Shown in pieces: positions 1 to 6,047 of a stretch of 6,047 nt of DNA. The position numbers and the translations under genes are program-made. Position 1 is the stretch's first letter. Each line of letters opens with the position of its first letter. The notes under the pieces are model-generated. The model saw nothing but the letters and a program-made list of their open reading frames with translations, was not told the DNA's origin and did not search any database. This DNA comes from Ignavibacteriaceae bacterium (lineage in GTDB: Bacteria > Bacteroidota > Ignavibacteria > Ignavibacteriales > Ignavibacteriaceae), in assembly GCA_022865965.1 (NCBI GenBank), contig JALHTS010000036.1, forward strand, positions 1 through 6,047. Reading direction: 5' to 3'.

Positions 1-831
1 TATATTAACAGGTATAGCTAAAGTGGTTCCAACCGGAGTGTATTCTTTTTCCTGGATTGATCTAAGTAATTTTACCTGAAGTTGTGGAGGCATTTCACTT
101 ATCTCGTCTAAAAATAAGGTGCCGCCTTGAGCAGCTCTCATGTAACCATCTTTATCGCTAATTGCACCGGTGAATGCACCTTTCTTGTGACCAAACAATT
201 CACTTTCGATAAGATTTTCTGAAATAGCACCGCAGTTTACGGCAATAAAAGGTTTGCCTTTTCTTTTACTTTTATAGTGAAGTGCTCTGGCAACAAGTTC
301 CTTACCGGTTCCGCTGTTGCCGGTTATTAAAATAGTGCTGTCTGTTTCCGCAACAGCATCAATCATTTCATATATTTTTTTTATTGATTGGCATTTGCCC
401 ACAATATTTTCATAATCATATTTTCTGTTTATTTCATCTCTAAGGATTTTATTTTCAGTTAGGAGGTCTTTTATTTCTAAGATTCGTTTTACTTTTATAA
501 GAAGCTCATCGAACTCAACTGGTTTAAGAATATAATCGCTTGCACCATTTCTTAAAGCTGCTATCGCAGTATCTAAAGAACCGAATGCGGTTATGACTAT
601 TACAGCAGTTTGTAAGTCTATTCTTCTGATTTTTTCAAGAAGTTCCGTTCCTTTCATCATCGGCATTTCAATATCAGTAATTACAACATCAAACGGATTT
701 TCAACAAGTTTATCATAAGCTATTTTCCCGTTTTCAGCTTCATCAACTTCGTAGCCTTCTTTTTTTAGAATGTATGAGAGATTTTCTCTTATCAATTGTT
801 CGTCATCTACTACTAAAATTCTGTTTGTCAT
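1..831 (-). CDS. NtrC-family sigma-54-dependent response regulator (C terminus cut off by window edge)
   Basis: This is a cytoplasmic DNA-binding transcription activator of the NtrC class. Once phosphorylated, it would use ATP hydrolysis to open promoters held by sigma-54 RNA polymerase. The 277 visible residues begin with a receiver domain (about 1-115) with acidic pocket D9/D10, phospho-acceptor D53 in ITDIEMP, T81 and K103. A charged linker (about 117-140) leads into an AAA+ domain with Walker A GNSGTGKE (171-178), the sigma-54-contacting GAFTGA loop (218-223) and Walker B GGTLFLDE (236-243). The rest of the AAA+ domain and the expected Fis-type helix-turn-helix lie beyond the left edge. 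The start is supported by AGGAT five to six bases upstream and by an in-frame stop at 844-846. The gene follows the histidine kinase by 17 bases, so the two are probably co-transcribed partners. The Walker A second residue is N rather than the usual E. Target genes are unknown. Confidence 0.95.
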   Translation of the reverse strand, partial: MTNRILVVDDEQLIRENLSYILKKEGYEVDEAENGKIAYDKLVENPFDVVITDIEMPMMKGTELLEKIRRIDLQTAVIVITAFGSLDTAIAALRNGASDYILKPVEFDELLIKVKRILEIKDLLTENKILRDEINRKYDYENIVGKCQSIKKIYEMIDAVAETDSTILITGNSGTGKELVARALHYKSKRKGKPFIAVNCGAISENLIESELFGHKKGAFTGAISDKDGYMRAAQGGTLFLDEISEMPPQLQVKLLRSIQEKEYTPVGTTLAIPVNI

Positions 832-835
832 TTTT

Positions 836-840
836 ATCCT
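836..840 (-). promoter_or_regulatory. Ribosome binding site of the response regulator
   Basis: On the minus strand AGGAT stands in the 17-base gap after the kinase stop codon, with AGGA five bases before the ATG at 831-829. It is a better Shine-Dalgarno match than the one ahead of the kinase, and it supports the chosen start. Confidence 0.6.
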
Positions 841-848
841 GATTTATT

Positions 849-2288
849 TTATAATGAAGGATGAACAGGTAATTTTATAATAAAAGTTGTTCCAACATTC
901 AATATACTTTTTAATTGAATATCACCCTGAAAACTTTTTACTATACCGTAACTGACCCATAAACCGAGTCCAGTACCTTTTCCTTCTTTTTTGGTTGTAA
1001 AAAAAGGTTCAAATATTTTTTGAAGATTTTGTTCGTTAATTCCTTTTCCAGTATCAGTAAAAGTAACAGTAACATAATCTTCATCCAATTCAGATGTAAT
1101 GGTTATTTTTTCGTCCTTAGTTATATTTTCTTTTTCACTGATTGCATCAACAGCATTAAGCAAAATGTTTACAAAAACCTGCTGTATCTGGTCGGATATT
1201 AGAGGCAGCATTGGAATCTTTTCACTTAATTGTGTAATGAAAGCGATATGCTTTGCTTTTGTACCTACTTTTGTAATTTCAACAGCTTCTTTCACACCTT
1301 CATTTATATCTGTTAAAAGAAGTTCATAATTTGAAGGTCTAGAAAAATCAACAAGATCACGAATGATTTTAGAAATTCTGGTTATCTGACTTTTTACGAG
1401 ACTTAATTTTTCATTTACGAAAGGATCATCGGTAGAACGCTGTGCAACCTGCACCAATGCTGATATTGAAGCGAGAGGATTTCCGACCTCGTGAGCAATT
1501 CCTGCGGCAAGTGTTCCTATACTTTCCATTTTTTGTGTGTGAATTAATTGTCTTTCCATAATTCTCTTTTCACTTAAGTCGCGATGAATACCAAAATAGC
1601 CCGATACCTTTTCGTCTTTGTCAAGAATTGGGGAAACAAGAAGTTGTGTATGAAATGCATTTCCATCTTTTCTTTTATTTTCAACTTCGCCAACCCAGAC
1701 CTTCCCTGAGGATATAGTATCCCACATCGTATCCCAAAATTTAGGTGTGCTTTTCCCACTTCCAAAAACACGCGGATTTTTTCCAATTAATTCTTCTTTT
1801 GAATATCCACTTGTGTTTATAAATGCTTTGTTAACGTAAATCATTTTGCCATTAAGATCAGTGATCTGAATTGGATTCACACTATTTTCTGCTACATTGG
1901 AAAAACGAAGCAGTTCCATTTCCTTTTGTTTTTCAACAGAAATATCTCTTGCAAAAACAAAAATCATCTTTGATCCAGTGGTAACCGAGTTTTGAGAAAA
2001 TGGAACGAAGGATAATCTAACATCAATCAAATTTCTGTTCATAAAAAATCTTGTTTCAAATTCTTGCAGTGTGTCATCGATGATGGTCTTATTAAATCTT
2101 TTTTCGGCTTCACTTCGATCGCATAGTTCAATGTAATCAAAAAAAGATTCCTGTTTTCCCCCACTAATTTTTATTCTATCCATAGCGGCGCTGTTAATCC
2201 TATCGATGGTGCCGTTTTCTTTTACAAGAAAACACATCTCAGAAAAACCGTCAAATATTTTAAAGTCAAATGTATAATTAATGCTCAT
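849..2288 (-). CDS. Soluble PAS-PAS sensor histidine kinase (NtrB-like)
   Basis: This is a complete 479-residue kinase that would autophosphorylate on histidine and pass the phosphate to the response regulator encoded just downstream. An N-terminal PAS-like region (about 10-118) precedes a clear PAS domain (about 128-240) of the NifL-like type, with NPIQITDLNGKMIYVN, GKNPRVFGSGK and the closing GYFGIHRDLSEKR. The HisKA dimerisation helix carries the phospho-acceptor H266 in GIAHEVGNP. The ATPase domain shows an N box (NILLNAVDAI, 374-383), G1 (DTGKGI, 412-417), F box (IFEPFFTTK, 425-433) and G2 (GTGLGL, 438-443). No membrane segment or signal peptide is visible, so sensing should be cytoplasmic. 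NifL-type PAS domains can bind FAD or haem, but a cofactor here is not shown by the sequence. The start is secure: an in-frame TAG lies two codons upstream at 2292-2294. The ribosome binding site is weak. The stimulus is unknown. Confidence 0.95.
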   Translation of the reverse strand: MSINYTFDFKIFDGFSEMCFLVKENGTIDRINSAAMDRIKISGGKQESFFDYIELCDRSEAEKRFNKTIIDDTLQEFETRFFMNRNLIDVRLSFVPFSQNSVTTGSKMIFVFARDISVEKQKEMELLRFSNVAENSVNPIQITDLNGKMIYVNKAFINTSGYSKEELIGKNPRVFGSGKSTPKFWDTMWDTISSGKVWVGEVENKRKDGNAFHTQLLVSPILDKDEKVSGYFGIHRDLSEKRIMERQLIHTQKMESIGTLAAGIAHEVGNPLASISALVQVAQRSTDDPFVNEKLSLVKSQITRISKIIRDLVDFSRPSNYELLLTDINEGVKEAVEITKVGTKAKHIAFITQLSEKIPMLPLISDQIQQVFVNILLNAVDAISEKENITKDEKITITSELDEDYVTVTFTDTGKGINEQNLQKIFEPFFTTKKEGKGTGLGLWVSYGIVKSFQGDIQLKSILNVGTTFIIKLPVHPSL

Positions 2289-2312
2289 TCTCTAATCTTT
2301 TGTAAGGGAGTA

Positions 2313-2480
2313 ATGATTAAATTTAGACTCGCAAAAATAAGGATTGCTTCAATACGGAAAAACCATAAAATAGAGACATATACTGTTCCCGATGATATTT
2401 TATTACAATTGAAAATCAAAGTCGAGTCAATATCTCCGGTGGTAAACCTGAACTTGAACCAACTTAAATGTTTTCCTTAA
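2313..2480 (+). CDS. Doubtful 55-codon small basic protein
   Basis: An open frame of 55 codons begins MIKFRLAKIRIASIRKNHK and ends LNQLKCFP before TAA at 2478-2480. In favour: a purine-rich TAAGGGAG ends two bases before the ATG (its AAGG core is five bases away), and the frame lies on the same strand as the amidase gene with a 25-base gap, as an operon leader gene would. Against: I recognise no family, there is no motif, signal peptide or membrane segment, and the frame covers the region where the promoters of both flanking genes should lie. The predicted product is basic (10 K/R against 4 D/E). An open frame of this length can arise by chance in one of six frames, so this is a hypothesis only. 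Confidence 0.22.
   Translation: MIKFRLAKIRIASIRKNHKIETYTVPDDILLQLKIKVESISPVVNLNLNQLKCFP
2332..2339 (-). promoter_or_regulatory. Candidate -7 promoter element for the kinase-regulator operon
   Basis: Read on the minus strand this is TATTTTTG, an exact match to the Bacteroidota -7 consensus TAnnTTTG, and it would place the transcript start about 35-40 bases before the kinase ATG. No TTG lies at the expected 17-23 bases upstream (the nearest, 2350-2352, is only 10 away), so the -33 half is missing. The motif is short and the region AT-rich, so a chance match is possible. Confidence 0.3.
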
Positions 2481-2485
2481 CTTTC
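2454..2485 (+). promoter_or_regulatory. Candidate promoter of the amidase gene
   Basis: A TTG (2454-2456) and TAACTTTC (2478-2485, seven of eight matches to TAnnTTTG) are separated by 21 bases, within the TTG-N17-23-TAnnTTTG spacing known for Bacteroidota. The transcript would start about 2492, leaving a leader of only about 15 bases with no Shine-Dalgarno sequence. The -7 element overlaps the stop codon of the doubtful small frame. Confidence 0.3.
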
Positions 2486-2505
2486 GAATAAAAAATTGGT
2501 TTATT

Positions 2506-3264
2506 ATGAAACTTGCCTTAGTTCAGTATTCTCCTGTTTGGGAGGATAAAAAATCAAATAGAGAAAAGATTAAAAACCTTGTTGAACAAATAGAAAAAGT
2601 TGATCTTATTATTCTTCCGGAATTAAGCTTAACCGGATTTACAATGAATACTGAAAGACTTTCCGAAGAATTAACCAGTGAAACTTATCAATTCTATTCT
2701 GAACTCGCTTTACATAATAAATCTGATTTGATCGGCGGAATAATTGAAAAAGATTCTAATAAATATTTTAACACACTTCTGCATATTGATTCAAATGGAA
2801 AATTAATTTCAAAATACAGGAAGATACACCCGTTTTCATATTCTGATGAAGATAAATTTTATGATAAAGGAAATGATACAGTCATTTCAAAAATAAATGG
2901 TTGGAAGTCAGGAGTATCAATTTGCTACGATCTAAGATTTCCGGAATTGTACAGATTTTATGGAAAGGAAAGAGTTGATTTAATAATTAATATTGCTAAC
3001 TGGCCCGATACAAGAATTGAACATTGGCGGACGTTACTAAAAGCGCGGGCTATCGAGAATCAGTGCTATGTTGCTGCAGTAAACAGAGTCGGTGATGATC
3101 CCAAGCTTCATTACAACGGTTTCAGCAGTGTATTTGATCCGATGGGTAAAGAAATAGTTACAAATGAAAATGAAGAGAAAATATTAATTGCGGAAATTGA
3201 TAAGAAAAAAGTGGAAGAGATTAGAAATAAATTTTCTTTTCTAAATGATATTAGGTTGATTTAA
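2506..3264 (+). CDS. Carbon-nitrogen hydrolase, omega-amidase (YafV/Nit2-like)
   Basis: This cytoplasmic nitrilase-superfamily amidase has 252 residues, close to the usual YafV length of about 256. The catalytic triad is visible: E39 in LPELSLTGF, K106 in KYRKIHPF and C140 in ICYDLRFPELYR. E115 in SDEDKFY is the likely accessory glutamate. The stretch INIANWP (161-167), followed by HWRTLLKARAIENQCYVAAVNRVG (173-196), is characteristic of the omega-amidase branch, as is the C terminus with NKFSFLNDIR. Known members hydrolyse 2-oxoglutaramate and 2-oxosuccinamate, the products of glutamine and asparagine transaminases, to the free keto acids plus ammonia. That makes them metabolite-repair enzymes, also linked to methionine salvage. 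Substrate specificity here is inferred from the branch motifs. The ATG fits the family N terminus (MKLALVQ), and no other in-frame ATG follows the upstream TGA at 2455-2457. There is no Shine-Dalgarno sequence. No transaminase or salvage gene is adjacent. Confidence 0.9.
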   Translation: MKLALVQYSPVWEDKKSNREKIKNLVEQIEKVDLIILPELSLTGFTMNTERLSEELTSETYQFYSELALHNKSDLIGGIIEKDSNKYFNTLLHIDSNGKLISKYRKIHPFSYSDEDKFYDKGNDTVISKINGWKSGVSICYDLRFPELYRFYGKERVDLIINIANWPDTRIEHWRTLLKARAIENQCYVAAVNRVGDDPKLHYNGFSSVFDPMGKEIVTNENEEKILIAEIDKKKVEEIRNKFSFLNDIRLI

Positions 3265-4379
3265 TTATATACTTTAATATTTACTCCAAGTCGTTCTAGA
3301 TCCTTCAGAAATACTTCAGGATTAACGAGATTGCCCTGTAGAAACAGTCCACAATCTTTAAAATTTCCTCTTAAATATTGGAATAGAAGAGCTGTAACTG
3401 AAGCAGCTGTAAACCAATACCCGTGAACATGGCTAAGCTTTGCTTTAAATTCTTTTGTCAAGGCACCTTTTCTTCCGACAGCACTTAAAAGTAACATAGT
3501 TTGATAAGGTGACGAATTAAATTTTTTTAGTCCATGTGCTAATGCACGGCCAAAAACCTTATTAGTAAATCCCGGCAATATTTTTGAAGCTACAGTACCG
3601 ACTGGAATTACAAAATAGTCAACAAAAGGATTAAAGCCGGTTACATGGTTACCAAGTTCTCGTATTGTTGGATATTTTATTGGAAGATTTCTCATTTCCT
3701 CTAGCATTAAAGGTGCACAAGTAATTCTTCTGAACTCATTATCAAAATCAAATTTTTTATAATTCTTATGCCGCAATCTTTTCCATCGGTTATCCAGATA
3801 AACAAGTGGTTTATAATTTCTGAATTCATCTGCCATTTCGGTAACTGTTGATTCAGAAAACTCGAGTTCTTTCCAATTCATTCTAATTAAACTTGCAACA
3901 TTAGCAGTTTCAATTGTATCTAATTGTGTTGCGGCATAGTGTACTAATGCGGCAGGAATGCCGGGGTGAAGACCGCAGTCCGTAATAAATAATAATTTTT
4001 TTTCTTTAATACGATCTTCAAGCGATCTAAGCGTTTGTATTTTTTTTTCTGAGGATAATTGAATATCCACATAGTCAATTCCCGCTTCAATGGCGGCTTC
4101 GGCAATATTATTTATATATTGTAAAGTGCTTGATGCAACAATAACCATGTCCGCAGATTGAAACTTTTTAACTAAAGATTTTTTTTCTGCCGCATCAATT
4201 CTTAGTGCGGTAACTCTTTCATCAAAAAACTTTTCGTTCAGCGATTTGGTAATCTTTTTAGCTTTCTCGAGATTTCTACCGGCAAGTATTAACTTTGAAT
4301 CAGTATTCTTTAGAAGAAATTCAGAAATTAGAATACCGGTATTACCGTAACCACCAAGAATTAAAAAAGTTTTTCCCAT
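3261..4379 (-). CDS. Saccharopine dehydrogenase-like NAD(P)-binding oxidoreductase
   Basis: This complete 372-residue protein has an N-terminal Rossmann fold of the saccharopine dehydrogenase NADP-binding type. The dinucleotide loop is GGYGNTG (9-15), strand 2 ends in LAGRN, where R35 suggests NADP(H) preference, and a strand-4 segment reads ADMVIVASS (76-84). A conserved segment DCGLHPGIPAALVHYAA (134-150) matches the PG-containing helix seen after the cofactor domain in this family. The C-terminal half (about 150-372) is the putative substrate and dimer region, with hydrophobic stretches near 252-271 and 321-336 that look too short or mixed to be sure membrane helices. Family members include lysine-pathway enzymes and many of unknown substrate; no lysine gene is adjacent, so the reaction is not assigned. 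An in-frame TAA at 4392-4394 bounds the start, and no Shine-Dalgarno sequence is visible. The stop overlaps that of the convergent amidase gene by four bases. Confidence 0.85.
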   Translation of the reverse strand: MGKTFLILGGYGNTGILISEFLLKNTDSKLILAGRNLEKAKKITKSLNEKFFDERVTALRIDAAEKKSLVKKFQSADMVIVASSTLQYINNIAEAAIEAGIDYVDIQLSSEKKIQTLRSLEDRIKEKKLLFITDCGLHPGIPAALVHYAATQLDTIETANVASLIRMNWKELEFSESTVTEMADEFRNYKPLVYLDNRWKRLRHKNYKKFDFDNEFRRITCAPLMLEEMRNLPIKYPTIRELGNHVTGFNPFVDYFVIPVGTVASKILPGFTNKVFGRALAHGLKKFNSSPYQTMLLLSAVGRKGALTKEFKAKLSHVHGYWFTAASVTALLFQYLRGNFKDCGLFLQGNLVNPEVFLKDLERLGVNIKVYN

Positions 4380-4428
4380 AAGATTTAAGAATTAGAAAAA
4401 TGTAATGACATCAAGTCTGGAGCACCTA

Positions 4429-4458
4429 AAAATATAATTCGGTGATTAAATTGGCAAA
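4429..4458 (-). promoter_or_regulatory. Candidate promoter of the saccharopine dehydrogenase-like gene
   Basis: On the minus strand TTTG (4458-4455) and TATATTTT (4436-4429, seven of eight matches to TAnnTTTG) are 18 bases apart, which fits the Bacteroidota -33/-7 layout. A transcript would start near 4422, giving a leader of about 40 bases. This is the best two-part promoter match in the window, but AT-rich DNA makes such matches easy to find. Confidence 0.4.
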
Positions 4459-4580
4459 TTATTTTACTACTAATAGAAAATAATCTTTACTTGTCTGAAA
4501 TATTTAATAAGAATCGTAAAATAATCTAATCCAAATTTGATTAAATAATCAGTAAATTCCCACAAATAAAAAATTATTTT
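4458..4580. repeat. Repeated octamer ATTATTTT/AAAATAAT in the divergent spacer
   Basis: Four copies of the same octamer occur: ATTATTTT at 4458-4465 and 4573-4580, and its reverse complement AAAATAAT at 4477-4484 and 4518-4525. The first two copies form a perfect 8-bp inverted repeat around an 11-base loop. The two reverse copies extend to a 10-bp direct repeat, AAAATAATCT, with starts 41 bases apart. The 241-bp spacer (4380-4620) otherwise holds only candidate promoter elements and the CAAATTTG palindrome at 4532-4539. It could hold operator sites or curved DNA, or could be chance in very AT-rich sequence. Confidence 0.35.
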
Positions 4581-4610
4581 CTGTTTATTTTTTAACTCAA
4601 TTAAATATCC

Positions 4611-4615
4611 AGAGG
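4611..4615 (+). promoter_or_regulatory. Ribosome binding site of the M64 peptidase gene
   Basis: AGAGG lies five bases before the ATG at 4621, and an in-frame TGA (4618-4620) touches the start codon, so the start is well fixed. A possible -7 element TATTTTTT at 4586-4593 lacks a -33 partner and is not called separately. Confidence 0.6.
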
Positions 4616-4620
4616 TTTGA

Positions 4621-6047
4621 ATGAAAACAATATTAATGTTCATATTAGTTCTTTCTTCACTAATTTTTTCTCAATCCCAATTGAATTATGAAGATTATTT
4701 TTTAGATAAAACCATGAGAATTGACTATTTCCATATTGGAAATTTTGAAAAAGAACTTATTACAATTGATAAAATTTATTGTTTTGGTATGTGGGCAGGA
4801 AGTTTAATTAATCTTGTTGAAAATCTTAATAACGGAAAATATTATTATAAAATTTATGATGCAGCAAGTGGTCAATTAATTTTTTCAAAAGGATTCGATA
4901 CTTATTTCGGTGAATACAAATCGAGTGATGATGGAATGAAAGGAATAATGAAAAGTTATCACGAATCAGCATTAATTCCATATCCGAAAAACAAAATAGT
5001 TTTTGCAATTGAACAAAGAGATGAATTAAATCAACTTGAAGAGTTTTTTAGAACTGAAATTGATCCGAATGATATTATGATCATAAAAGACCCGGTTAAA
5101 GATGCCACAGTTGAAATATTTAAACCTATCAATAATGGTGATCCTCACAAAAAAGTTGATATAGTTATCCTTGCAGAGGGTTATACAAAAGAGGAAAAAG
5201 TAAAAGTCAAAAAAGATTTAAATAAATTTATCAACTATTTCTTCGATCAGGAACCATATAAATCAATGAAAGAACAATTTAATATTTATGGAGTTTTCAA
5301 ACCTTCTGAAGAAAGCGGAACAGATTTACCCGGAGCAGATATTTTTGTGAACACAGTTTTGAACACAACATTCTGGTCTCTAGGTTCGGAAAGATATTTG
5401 ATGACTGAAGACAATAAAACAATGCGCGATTTAGCAGCTAACGTTCCTTATGATGCAGTTTACATTCAAGTTAATCATGCGCGATATGGTGGCGGTGGAA
5501 TTTATAATCAGTTTTGTACATATACTACCGATAATCAGTTTGATAATTATTTATTTACTCATGAGTTCGGACATTCTTTTGCAGGGTTAGCCGACGAATA
5601 CTATGCATCCGATGTAGCTTATAATGATTTTTTTCCGACAACGGTTGAACCTGTTGAACCAAACATTACAGCCTTACTTGATCCGCAGAATATTAAATGG
5701 AAAAATTTTGTCAGTGTAAGAATTGAACTTCCAACACCGTGGGAAAAAGAAGAATTTGATAAATTCAGCTACGAGTGGCTTGAAGAAAGAAACAGAATGA
5801 ACAGTAATATTGCAGAACTGAAAAGAAAACGCGCACCGGAAGATCAAATAAAAGCGGCAGAAAAAGAATATGCATTAAAAGATAAAGAACAATCTGATAA
5901 AGTTGATCGATATTTAAAGAGCAGCAAATACTGGAATAAGATTGGCGCATTTGAAGGTGCTGGATATTTACCGAAAGGTATGTACAGACCAATGCTGGAT
6001 TGTATAATGTTCTCCAAAGGTGACAAACCTTTCTGTACAGTTTGTGA
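4621..6047 (+). CDS. Secreted M64-family zinc metallopeptidase (IgA peptidase M64; C terminus cut off)
   Basis: This is an exported zinc endopeptidase; 475 residues are visible and the frame is still open at the edge. It starts with a signal peptide (K2, hydrophobic core about 4-16, likely cleavage after S17 in LIFSQSQ) and has no lipobox cysteine. An N-terminal beta-rich region (about 20-145) corresponds to the M64 N domain. The catalytic region (from about 175, VDIVILAEGYT) carries HEFGH (314-318) in THEFGHSFAGLADEY: H314 and H318 bind zinc, E315 is the catalytic base, and D325 or E326 is the likely third ligand. A highly charged helical, probably coiled-coil stretch (about 376-433) separates this from GAFEGAGY (442-449) and YRPMLDCIMFS (455-465), a Met-turn-like segment typical of the family. 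C461, C472 and C475 may form disulfides. The family was named for a Clostridium IgA protease, but substrates of environmental members are unknown. A C-terminal sorting domain cannot be assessed. Confidence 0.92.
   Translation, partial: MKTILMFILVLSSLIFSQSQLNYEDYFLDKTMRIDYFHIGNFEKELITIDKIYCFGMWAGSLINLVENLNNGKYYYKIYDAASGQLIFSKGFDTYFGEYKSSDDGMKGIMKSYHESALIPYPKNKIVFAIEQRDELNQLEEFFRTEIDPNDIMIIKDPVKDATVEIFKPINNGDPHKKVDIVILAEGYTKEEKVKVKKDLNKFINYFFDQEPYKSMKEQFNIYGVFKPSEESGTDLPGADIFVNTVLNTTFWSLGSERYLMTEDNKTMRDLAANVPYDAVYIQVNHARYGGGGIYNQFCTYTTDNQFDNYLFTHEFGHSFAGLADEYYASDVAYNDFFPTTVEPVEPNITALLDPQNIKWKNFVSVRIELPTPWEKEEFDKFSYEWLEERNRMNSNIAELKRKRAPEDQIKAAEKEYALKDKEQSDKVDRYLKSSKYWNKIGAFEGAGYLPKGMYRPMLDCIMFSKGDKPFCTVC

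Noticed and set aside
1020..1329. Open frames on the plus strand inside the kinase gene
   Set aside because: They lie antisense to the well-supported kinase, show no recognisable domain, and are explained as shadows of its codons.
1574..1786. Second minus-strand frame inside the kinase PAS region
   Set aside because: It overlaps the PAS domain in another frame. The kinase frame holds all conserved motifs without interruption, so there is no sign of a frameshift.
2506..3264. Assignment as a true nitrilase or N-carbamoylputrescine amidase
   Set aside because: The ANWP segment, the HWRTLLKARAIENQ stretch, the 252-residue length and the C terminus fit the omega-amidase branch better.
4458..4484. 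Inverted repeat ATTATTTT/AAAATAAT as a transcription terminator
   Set aside because: The stem is entirely A/T, the loop is 11 bases, and no gene ends nearby because both flanking genes start here.
4826..6026. Minus-strand frames antisense to the peptidase
   Set aside because: The plus-strand frame carries a signal peptide, HEFGH and other M64 motifs along its whole length. The antisense frames are short, low-complexity shadows of AT-rich codons.
1..6047. Defence island, mobile element, CRISPR array or biosynthetic cluster
   Set aside because: I saw no transposase, integrase, repeat-spacer pattern, terminal inverted repeats, tRNA or linked set of genes of one pathway. The genes are in several orientations with unrelated functions.

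Overview
This AT-rich window (roughly one third G+C by eye) looks like chromosomal DNA from the Bacteroidota/Ignavibacteria side of the tree. This rests on the A/T-biased codons, several possible TAnnTTTG-type -7 promoter elements with weak ribosome binding sites, and a secreted M64-family metallopeptidase of a kind common in that group. The assignment is an inference, because no rRNA or other marker gene is present.

Layout. On the left, a two-component pair reads leftward. A soluble PAS-PAS-HisKA-HATPase histidine kinase (849-2288) is followed after 17 bases by its likely partner, an NtrC-type sigma-54-dependent response regulator that runs off the left edge (1-831). A 217-bp divergent spacer follows. 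It holds candidate promoters and a doubtful 55-codon reading frame. Next comes a rightward omega-amidase/nitrilase-family gene (2506-3264). It meets a leftward saccharopine-dehydrogenase-like oxidoreductase (3261-4379) tail to tail, and the two stop codons share the palindrome TTAA. A second divergent spacer of 241 bp, very AT-rich with a repeated octamer, separates that gene from a secreted zinc metallopeptidase of family M64 (4621 to the right edge, C terminus missing).

How the genes work together. The kinase and regulator clearly form one signalling unit that would activate sigma-54 promoters, but their stimulus and targets cannot be read from the window. The amidase (probably repair of alpha-keto-acid amides), the NAD(P)-dependent oxidoreductase and the peptidase each have their own orientation or promoter, and nothing ties them into one pathway. 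I see no mobile element, CRISPR array, tRNA, rRNA or defence cassette. I read the window as ordinary housekeeping and regulatory chromosome with a few local oddities, and found no convincing new multi-gene system.
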